A stretch of DNA of 64,000 bases from Celoporthe dispersa (Eukaryota > Ascomycota > Sordariomycetes > Diaporthales > Cryphonectriaceae), in the NCBI GenBank assembly GCA_016584495.1, contig WAID01000014.1, positions 372,001-436,000 of the forward strand, written 5' to 3'. This document shows positions 55,564 to 64,000 of the stretch, piece after piece; the first letter of the stretch is position 1, and each line of letters begins with the position of its first letter. The notes under the pieces were generated by a model. It was not told the DNA's origin. It saw only the letters and a list, made by a program, of their open reading frames with translations, and searched no databases. The position numbers and the translations under genes were made by a program.

Positions 55564-58500
55564 ATGGCCCTGAAGAGGAGAGATGTGATTCTTGCCGGTA
55601 TTGCCAGTTTTATCGCCTGGGGCTATGCCACCAATTGGTTCCCCGCGGTCCGCTGGGCTGGTCACGCCTTCGTCGCCGGTCTCGTCACCTCCCTCCTCTT
55701 GCTGCTTGCGGCCAACCTGCTCCTTTCTAGAGGCCCCAACCCCGAGGCGTCGTCAAGATTTTCGCCATCACGAAATGGCCCCAAGTTCCTCGGTCGGGAA
55801 GCATGGCGCGCCGAGGTTGCGGCCCTGCGCAAGCGCCACACCTACACAAAGCAGCCCCTCTACGCCGCGTCGCCCAGTATCTCTCGCGCACTCGACGACG
55901 TCCTCGACTTGATCACCCGAGATTTTATATGGTCGTGGTACTCGAAGATCAGCGAGAGCCCAGTCTTCAGAGACGAGGTCGACAGCGCGATACGGTGTGC
56001 GCTCGAGAGCATCCGCGACCGCCTCTTCGAGGTCGACCTGCCCGAGGTCCTGACCACCCGGCTGGTCCCCATCCTGACGGCGCACTTTCGAGACTTTAAC
56101 GAGGCGGAGAGGGCTGTCAGGGGCCGCAAGCTGAACCGCTCCGTCACGGAGTCTGAAGAGCTGGATCTGGCCATCGCGTCCAAATACAAGGAGGGGGAGG
56201 CTGCACCCGGCCGCGACCCTGTCGTATTCCGACCTCAAGCTCACGCAGCAGGACTACCTGCGGCAGACCACCACCAGGGTGCTGCCGCGCGTGCTCCCCG
56301 GACAATGTCCTGCGCAGCCGGGCCGTCTCGACCTTGATCCGCGAGATTGTCGCCTGTGCGGTGCTATCTCCCATTCTCCAGATCCTGTCCGACCCCGATA
56401 CGTGGAACCAGATTATGGAGAACGTCGGGAGGAACATGCTGCAGGATCGCTCTACTGTCAGGAAGCTCCGCGCGGCCCTGGATGAACACGCGCCGTCTGC
56501 GCCCAAGTCCGGCAAGCCCATGTCCTTCCCGCGACTGTCACCTGGAGATAGCGAGAGGAGGTTTGAGAAGTTTGTCCGGACGATCAGGAAGGTGGCCAAC
56601 CTGTCCGATGCGAGGAGGTTCAGGAGCGAGGTCACGAGCCAGCTCAAGAGGGACTCACAGAAGGAGGGACAGGACCCCGTCTACCTGCGCCGGCTGGACA
56701 TGGGCAAGAGGCTGCTGGACCAGAGGGTGCAGCTCCTCGCTGCTGGGGGGGATCGTCGCATCGGCACCCTCCCTCCCAACCCAATCGCCACGCCCGAGTC
56801 GAAGCTCGAGAATGCTTCCCTCGTAGACCTCCTGCGGGATGCCTCGGGATTGTCCTATTTCATGGAGTACATGGACAGGCTACGGCTCATGAGCTTGGTG
56901 CAGTTCTGGCTCGTGGTCGATGGGTTCCGTAACCCGCTCGAGGAGGAAGGGCACGATGACGATGATCATCTGCCGCTCACACTTCCTCCGTGGACAACAT
57001 CCGACAGACAGGACCTGGCCCAGATAGAGGAGGCTTACCTGTCCAAGCCGGAGCTCAAGGTTCCCCAGCCATCGAGGCGGACCGTGCGGGAGTTCCTCGA
57101 GGCTGGAAAGGCTGCCACGCCCGAGCAGTACTACAGGGCGCGGAAGAGCATCTTGCGTGCTCAGCACGCCGTCCTGGAGGAGATGCAGTCAAGATATTTC
57201 AGCAACTTCAAGAAATCAGACCTGTGGTACAAGTGCCTCGCAGCCGAGGAGGCCTCACAGAGCAACGCGCACCCTGCGCGTAGCGTTACGATGCCGACCG
57301 AGGTCCACCTGCCACCACCTTTATCCAGAACCACAACTGCCTTCGCGGGCAAGCCGGGGCCGCTCTCTCGGCTGGCCCCGAAGCTCAACACAAAGCTGCA
57401 GAACCGACGTGCTGAGTCGTCCTCAGATCTGAAGCACTATACTGGTAACGCTGGCAGTCTGGATGCGGTGATCGAGCCCCGCAGATCGCTAGACGCGAGG
57501 CCATCATTTGACTCGAGGACATCGTTCGATGAACACTCACCGAACCCACTGTTTGACGATGAAGAGGCAGACCATGACGCACTTGCCGACAGCGTGGCAA
57601 GCCTGGATCAGAATAACGGACCCCGTCCTCCTGACAGGAAGGTCGTCGCCGCCATGGAGGAGGCACTGAATAATATCCTGGAAGACACCCGCCCGCCTAC
57701 CTCGGAAGACCTGCGAGAGTCGCTGTTTGGTGAGGATGATGCAGGCTCGAGCATCTTCTCTGATCACGATGTACACGCCAAAGGAGGATCAGCCGACGCC
57801 GGCCGCCCCGGCAATGGCAAGGAGCCCGAGAGGCCCAGCCTGTCGTCCTTGGGACTCGTCAGTGCGGCATCGCGCATTGGTGTGTTTGTAGACGACGACT
57901 TGTTCGGAGACGAGGACCGCTACCTGTCAGATGAAGCTGACGATGCGGACGGCCCCAGCAAGAAGGACGATATGGATGATATCCACGAGGCAGCGCCAGG
58001 AGATCTCGGGCTCGCGGAGGCCATCACAGCGCTTACGAACGACATCGACAAGCTGGAGGCCCAGAATGCTGTCGTCGACTCCCCTGCTTAGGAAGGCAGA
58101 GCTTACGAACAACACCGCCGAGCTGCGGATCCTGCGTAAGTCCAAGGCCAGCCTGGACAGGGAGATGCGGAGGAAAGAGCTGCAGAGGCAGCAATACGTC
58201 GTACAGGAGAGCGACAACAGTCTATACGGCCGTTCAGCTATCAGGATCAAGACGATCCAGGTCGGGCACGAAGGCGATGGCAGGGAGTACGCGGTCTACG
58301 TCATCGAGGTCTCACGCAACGCAGGGGGAGAAGATGCCGGCGGCCTCGTGGCTCATCACACGCCGGTACAGCGAGTTCCATGAGCTGCACCAGAGGCTCC
58401 GCTCCAAGTATCCCTCTGTCCGCCACCTCGACTTCCCCAGGCGGCGGGTCGTGATGAAGCTGCAGTCCGACTTCCTCCAGAAGCGCCGACAGGCTCTCGA

Positions 58501-59437
58501 GAAATACCTACGCGAGCTCCTGCTCCTGCCTGACGTCTGCCGCAGCCGCGACCTCCGAGCCTTTCTCTCCCAGTCTGTCATCAGACCCAGCGGCAACCAC
58601 ACGCAGGAGGAGGAGGAAGACAGGAAGGACATGATGACACGACTCTACGACTCAGTGACGGATGGCGTGGAGGACATCCTGGGCAGCATACCTGTGCTAG
58701 ACCAGCTGTCGATCGCCGGGCAGAACCTCATCGCCGCCGCGACGAGCCAGATCAACACCCTGGGTCCCTCTATGACCATGGTTGACCCGGCGGCCAACTC
58801 TGCAGATGCCGCGACGGCAGCAGAGGCTGAGGCAGAACTCGCCGCCTTCGAGGGCCGCGAGCACATGGAGGCAGAGCCCTTCGTCAAGCCCATCTGCGAC
58901 GTGTTCCTCGAGGTCTTTGAGCTCAACCGCGGCAGCAATGCCAACTGGCTGCGCGGCCGGGCCGTCGTCGTGGTCCTCCACCAGCTGCTCGGGGGCACGA
59001 TCGAGCGGAAGCTGCGCGACAACGTGCGGCTGCTCGTTCAGGAGGACGCTGTGCTGAAGTACATCGCACTGCTCAAGGACAGTCTCTGGCCCGGCGGGAA
59101 GAACTTTGGCGACGGCAAGCGGCCTCGGACCAAGGCGGAGAAGTCGCGCACGCGGACTGAGGCGAGCCTGATGCTGGCGACGCTGGTGCCGGACCTCGCG
59201 GGTAGTGTGGTCGGAAGGGTAAATGCGCAGGCGGCAAGCCGGAGACTCTTTGCTACTTTCAATAACGAGCGGTTGAAGTGAGTATACTCTTTTTTCTTTT
59301 TCTTTTTCTTCCTTTCTTTTCTGGGTTGATCCCCTCGTTGGGTCTGAGATTGACAGGTGCTGACGTCCTCCTGCAGTACGCATCTTGCCTTCACGGTCAT
59401 GGACGAGCTTATCGACATCCTCTTTGACGACAGATAG
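55564..59437 (+). CDS. MDM1: MDM1-type PXA-RGS-PX-Nexin_C sorting nexin, four frame breaks
   Basis: Starts at the ATG at 55564 (ALKRRDVILAG). Main exon to 59277, then intron GTGAGT/CTGCAG (59278-59376) and last exon 59377-59437. About 1,256 aa once four single extra bases are discounted. Domain order: two N-terminal membrane segments (to ~55730); PXA (~55820-56440, with SPVFRDEVDSAIRCALESI and STLIREIVACAVLSPILQ); RGS (~56810-57250, LSYFMEYMDRLRLMSLVQFW); a disordered acidic linker; coiled coil; PX (~58215-58590, RRYSEFHELHQRLRSKYPS); Nexin_C (~58880-59435). Mdm1 tethers ER to vacuole and lipid droplets. Frame changes of +1 occur at homopolymers 56193-56197, 56296-56299, 58081-58084 and 58324-58328; each falls inside conserved sequence that resumes at once in the next frame. 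Confidence 0.88.
56193..56299 (+). other. Two frame breaks in the MDM1 PXA domain
   Basis: Extra-base signatures at G5 (56193-56197) and C4 (56296-56299). Between them the intermediate frame encodes LSYSDLKLTQQDYLRQTTTR, clearly part of the PXA domain. Confidence 0.75.
58081..58328 (+). other. Two frame breaks before and within the MDM1 PX domain
   Basis: Extra-base signatures at C4 (58081-58084) and G5 (58324-58328). The frame between them encodes a coiled coil (SLDREMRRKELQRQQ) and the first PX strands (AIRIKTIQVG). Confidence 0.75.
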
Positions 59438-61683
59438 TGCTGTGTGCTGTTCACCCGCTATGATGTAGACATTCTGTTACGATGCGGTAATTACGAGATG
59501 ACACGAAACTCTTTGTGTGAGCGAACCTGGGATGGGCGGCATAGCGTGGCGTTTAGCGAAACGGCAACTGCACGATTACCATAATTACATACATTATTTT
59601 TTGTCTGAATTGACACCGTACTATTCTGGTCACTCTTCTCCCTTGGTAGCAACTTATCTCGTCTCGTCTCCAAGACCTGCAGAGATGGTTGAGCTGATCG
59701 AACATTGCTTCTCAAGCAGGGAATAGAGCCTATGCACTGTATAGCAGAAGTACTTCTGTGAGCTGAGCAATCGTACCTGCTTCAGCTGATGTCCGGGACT
59801 GTCGCCAAAGGGCCCAACTAAAAGCAGTGAGATATACTACGTGGGGGTGCGGGAGCGCACATGTACGCTGACCGACTTTTGCATGTAGCTTGATGAGGAG
59901 CGTCGATTCATCCACCTCATATGTCTCACTTTTTTCTTTTTTCCTTTCCGATATTTCTCATGTCTGAAATTACCACTATGGAGAGGATGGTGCACTTGAT
60001 GATGCGCAGATGGTAACCTGGCAAATGACCAAGGCGCGTTCCATGCAGCTATCCATGCATCCACACAAGGCCGGGCCGGGAGCCGGGAGGAAGTGAAGGT
60101 GTTATGGGCTGTCTTAGCATGGAGGCGCATGCATAGAGATAGAGGTCCCGCACCGTATTTCATGATCAGAGCACGATCCATCTGAAGCATTCGCCGCAAG
60201 CGCTTTTCCGCGGGGCGCATGGACAGCAGGTACAGCGGCAGTTGTCCCGGCGGCATCAACTCGGATGTCGAATGTCGCATGCCGTCTCTCCCGGGCTCCT
60301 AGCTCTATGGCGCCTTGGCAGTCCTGCAGTCAGACGACAATCATGGTGTAGCGGTGCCCGATCATAGAGGGTGTCCCGCATCTCCGCCGCCGCTGCTGCT
60401 ACTGCTACTGCTGCTTGCTGTGGTGGAGGTTGGTGGCAGTGGATATGATGACAGCCCCCGTCTCGTCTGCAAGCTGTCGTGCGGGCTCTGATTGAGTGTG
60501 GCAAGGTGCACAGAACACACATGTGCGAAGATGAAAAAGATTGCTCAGAGACAAAGTAAGCTGGTGGACGTCAGACGTGGTCGAGGGCTACAGGGTGTGC
60601 GATCGTGGGAGATCGACCCTCTAGAGCGTATTGTAGTGACACTTTCCTGAGCAGGGTCGCAATTGGGCCGGTATGCTTGCTGATGCGAGTAGCTGGAGGC
60701 AAGTGGGTTGGGCTGCCGGGCTAGGCTGGCAGGCTAGGCTTTGGCTGCCAGGTTGCCAGGTTGCCAGGGTAGGCGGGCGCTGGTAGTGCGGTCTGTGGTT
60801 ACCCCCCAGGCCCCCTTCCCCCTGTATCGATACCACCCATACTACGTAGTAGCGGGCGGCTCGTGCCCCAGGGCCACAAGCAGGCCCTGTCACAACTGAG
60901 GAGAAGAGGCTCTGCGGCGGGCCAACCTTGCCAGAACCCCCCCCCCAGCTCCATCGATCGATCCCCAACCTTTGGGGAAACGAGAGCCTGACCAGCCCCT
61001 CCCCGTCGCCGTCGTCGTCCTCCTCCCTTGGCTGACGGACTGCCTCTGTCCCCTTCTCGCGCTGCCATCCAACCTCGCACATCTTCGCGTGGCCCTCGTG
61101 TGCCAGCCAGACCCAGGATATACAAAGTAAACGATAACTATCCGTTCATTGTGGTCCTCCTTCCCGTCCATCTGGTGCCAGGACCATCCGAACCTTTCGC
61201 GACCCAAGCAAGACACGGTTCGTTCTATCCACACGTCAGGACCCATTTCCAAGGAACCTCTTTTGTTTTTTTCCCCTTCCTTTTCTTTCCTGCTCTCTCT
61301 CTCTCTCTCTCCTTCTTCCGCCTACCCTGTCTTCGTATTCCTTTCCCTCTGGAGCGCCCAGCCTCGCCTCATCCACTTTCGCCTCGCCTTGCCTTGTTCT
61401 TCCCGTGGTTCCTGTTCCCACCTTTTTTTCTTTTTTGCCCCGGCCAGCTCCCGCCTCCCAGCTCTCCCAGCTTCCAGCTCCCGAGCTCCAGCCCGTCGCG
61501 ACATCATCAGCGCCCTTTATCCGCGAGGCTGTCCTGCTACCCGTGGTCACACGACTACTTGCCTCACTTTCCTACCTCCATGACACCCGTCGCCTGACCT
61601 GATCTCCTGGAGACACAGGACAGAAAGAAAGAAGATTTAAAAAAAAACAACCAAATACCTACTCAGCCCTGCAACCAGCAACC
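59438..61683. promoter_or_regulatory. Intergenic and C/T-rich leader of the SR-protein gene
   Basis: 2.2 kb with no supported gene. It has a GTAC-like palindrome (ACTACGTAGT, about 60841-60850), GGTTGCCA repeats (60748-60770) and a pronounced C/T-rich leader (61260-61480) typical of a highly expressed fungal gene. Confidence 0.5.
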
Positions 61684-63518
61684 ATGACGGAGGTGTCGTC
61701 CACCCGCCTCTACTTGGGCAACCTGCCTCGCAATGGTAAGCGCCAACAGCCTCGTCCTCACGCGCCTTGAGGCGCCTCGACCTATCTGGCTCCATCTCTT
61801 GCCTCCCCTGGCACGCCCTCCTCCAGGTCTTTCGGTTCGGTCAAGCTGACAGCCCTTTGCCCTTCCAAAAGTCACCAAGGCCGACATTGAGTCCCACTTC
61901 GGCTCCCATGGCACGGGCGAGATCACTGAGATCAAGCTCATGAACGGCTTTGGCTTCATCGAGTATAAGGATGCTATGGATGCCCGCGATGTGGTTCCAG
62001 GTAGGTCCTATATATCCCATCCTCTGCTCGTTGCCTCGTATCCTCCTCCTGCTCCTTGTCGCAAATGGCTAACAGTATATTGTGTTCGCTAGCATTCCGT
62101 ATGTCCTCGCTCCCAAGCCCCCCTCCCCCCTCCCCCCCTCCCCGAGAGCCTCCTGGCCACCAGAGACCACCAGACCGACCACCTCCCTCCCTCCCTCCCT
62201 TCTGAACCCTGGCTAATACCTGTTCCTTCTTCTGCAACAAAGATGGATCTACCCTCCTGGGCGAGCGCCTGACGGTCCAATTCGCTCGTGGATCCCGCCA
62301 CCGCGAGAATGGTGCCTACGCCCCTCACGAGCGTGGCGCGCCTCGTCCTCGCCGCACCCCTCATAGGATGCAGATTAGTGGTCTTCCCACCGATACCAGT
62401 TGGCAGGTCTGTTCTTCCTCCTCTTCCTTGCTGCCGGATTCATGGATGCCCCTCACGACGACCATCTCTGTCTTTGGATAGGTGCCCCCCTGGCTTCTGT
62501 GGAGATTCGATGTTTCTGCACCCAACCCTGCTTTCACTGCGCCATACCTCCCAGGACGGCTCCAGTGTGTCTTCCTGCCGTCTCCCACCTGCTGTGGCGT
62601 GACATCCTCCTGCCCCCCCGATGCCCTGGACTGTTGGAGACTGGACTACACGCTGGCGACGATTTCCTCCTGTGCGGGACTTTACCTTCTCTGATGCTTC
62701 TGGATTTCCTCGGGATTGTGACTGCTTGTGGGACCGGGACTGGGAGTTTCTGGCCTCATCGCTCTCCGCCTTCCAGACCTGGACTGCAACTTACGTGGAT
62801 TCTCTGGACATAGGACCTGAAAGACTTCGCTCGCCAGTCTGGCTGTGACGTCGTCTACTCGGAGACCGGCCGCAACTCTAATGGCGAAGGGTTAGTATCT
62901 GTCTGCCCTCTGACGAGCATTCAGGGTGGTGCTGATCTTGCGTTCAGCTTCGTCGAGTTCGAGACTGCCGCGGACCTGAAGAAGGCTGTGGAGGCTCTTC
63001 ATGACCGCGACTTCAAGGACCACCGAGTGACTTGCGTAGCCAACGTAAGCTGCCTCGCCCGCCCCCCCCCCCCCCCAACTTCACATCCCAGCTGCTCACT
63101 CGTTGCAGTCACAGCCTGACGTCCCTCGGGTCGAGCGTGGTCGCTCTCGCTCCCCGGGTGCCCGGCGCCCCTATCCTGCTCGCGATGACTGGGACCGACG
63201 TGGTCCACCCCCAGGTGGATTCAGCCCACGTCGCGACCCGTACCGTGACGGATACCGCGAGAGAAGCCCACGCCGCGACTACTATGATGATCGCGCCCGG
63301 TATCGTTCGCCTCCCCGCCGCGGAGGCATTGATGACTACCCACCTCCCCGGGGCCGCTACGATGATCCATACCGCCGCGACTACCCTCCTCCGGACCCAT
63401 ACATGGGTGGCCGCCCCCCTACGACCGCCCCCCACCCCGTGACCTGCCTCCTCGCGACGCTGGATATCCTCGGGACGGTGCTTACCCTCCACGCGATTAC
63501 GATCGCCGCTACTGGTAA
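61684..63518 (+). CDS. SR-type splicing factor (two RRMs plus RS/RD tail), 6-nt microexon
   Basis: Exons 61684-61735, 61872-62000, 62093-62098, 62243-62406, 62814-62890, 62948-63044 and 63109-63518, ~311 aa with one base restored. RRM1: TRLYLGNLPRN, VTKADIESHFGSHG, IKLMNGFGFIEY, DARDVVPAFHG and GERLTVQFARG. RRM2: HRMQISGLPTDTSWQDLKDF, DVVYSET, FVEFETAADLKKAVEALH and VTCVAN; SWQDLKD is the family signature in pseudo-RRM2 of SRSF1/Srp2. The tail is rich in RS, RD and RY (RSRSPGARRPYP, YRERSPRRDYYDD). A nuclear pre-mRNA splicing/export factor is expected. The 6-nt exon supplies the residues giving AFHG. The frame changes by -1 at the C6 run 63414-63419; restoring a C gives PPYDRPPPRDLPPRD and the end DYDRRYW before TAA at 63516. 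Confidence 0.88.
62093..62098 (+). other. 6-nt microexon of the SR-protein gene
   Basis: Flanked by CGCTAG (acceptor, with branch GGCTAAC about 15-20 nt upstream) and GTATGT (donor). Inclusion changes GAT (Asp) at the junction to GCA TTC CAT (AFH), restoring the Phe found at this RRM1 position in Srp2-type proteins. Skipping keeps the frame. Confidence 0.75.
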
Positions 63519-64000
63519 CTCTTTTCATTTATCCCTGAACCCGCGCGGTGCAGGACCTGATCTCAATAGATGCACTCTGCCGCTCTTCAAAGAGAAGAAA
63601 TCGTATTCTCACGACCAGGGTATCGGCGGTACAAGCAATGGTGTGGCTCAAAGATTGACACCGGATATGACGGTGCAGTGTGACCGGCAGACCGCTGCGC
63701 CTTTCTCTTCTTCTTCTTTTCTTTCTCTCTTTTCCTTTCCACAGCCTTGACGTCTTGCACGAGGCCCAGCGGCGGAACTACTGGCGCGATATTCGGAGCC
63801 GGTCACTGGTAGTCTGTGTTCTCTCGGCATCATGTTTCGTTGACCTTTATTTTTTTGATTCTTCTTCAGTGTTTGGGGGACAGTGGACAAAAAGTATGGC
63901 CATTCAATTCGTGTCTTCGAGTATTAATCTGGTCGGATTGAACATGGGAGGATCAAGGGGCCCGGCGTTTGCGCTTTGCAAGTGGTTACTTGGCATATGG
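63519..64000. other. 3' flank of the SR-protein gene
   Basis: Probable 3' UTR and spacer; T/C-rich stretches (63700-63740). No gene seen before the window ends. Confidence 0.55.

Noticed and set aside
58078..58096. Possible Ty1-like +1 frameshift signal (CTTAGG) at an MDM1 frame break
   Set aside because: The CTT AGG codons are in the downstream, not the upstream, frame, and three other breaks in the gene lack any such site.

Overview
The window is nuclear DNA of a filamentous ascomycete (Pezizomycotina, most likely a Sordariomycete). The evidence is short GT-AG introns (about 55-200 nt) with CTAAC/CTGAC-type branch sites, a heterokaryon-incompatibility (HET) domain gene at the left edge, fungal-specific gene families (RXT2, the DUF7820-type membrane protein, ERG27), long C/T-rich leaders upstream of start codons, and GC-rich coding DNA set in poorer intergenic DNA. 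No prokaryotic or viral genes, CRISPR arrays, rRNA or convincing tRNA were seen.

Layout. 0-12 kb: a 5'-truncated HET gene, an FLVCR-like MFS transporter, ERG27 (3-ketosteroid reductase), an OB-fold-like protein and the Rpd3L subunit RXT2. 12-24 kb: TRAPPC11, HMG-CoA synthase (ERG13) and, convergent with it, a DHCR24-type FAD sterol reductase. 24-33 kb: two HSL-type alpha/beta hydrolases on the minus strand and a peroxisomal (C-terminal AKL) alpha/beta hydrolase on the plus strand. 34-39 kb: a low-complexity protein and a SAM methyltransferase, separated by a gene-free stretch. 39.3-46.5 kb: a long gene-poor block, AT-rich in its left half. 46.5-64 kb: a DUF7820-like membrane protein, a CCDC174-like protein, a two-exon 95-aa membrane protein, HOM6, TRM8, the PXA-RGS-PX-Nexin_C protein MDM1 and an SR-type splicing factor with a 6-nt microexon.

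Three steps of sterol/isoprenoid metabolism (ERG13, ERG27 and a delta-24 sterol reductase homologue) lie within about 18 kb, with lipid-type hydrolases next to them. This is suggestive, but co-regulation is not shown. Most other genes are housekeeping: trafficking, chromatin, tRNA modification, amino-acid synthesis, splicing and organelle contact.

The most consequential observation for a user is a set of ten single-base reading-frame breaks in otherwise intact conserved genes. Most sit at G/C homopolymers: TRAPPC11, HOM6, MDM1 (four), the SR protein, a CCDC174-like gene, a low-complexity gene and one hydrolase exon junction. Base-calling or assembly error is the simplest explanation, and automated models will truncate these proteins. 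Biological points of interest are the 6-nt microexon, a GC-AG intron in RXT2, three stop-free introns whose length is a multiple of three, a GTAC-rich word family confined to intergenic DNA, and an OB-fold-like protein of unknown function. I found no clear new multi-gene system.
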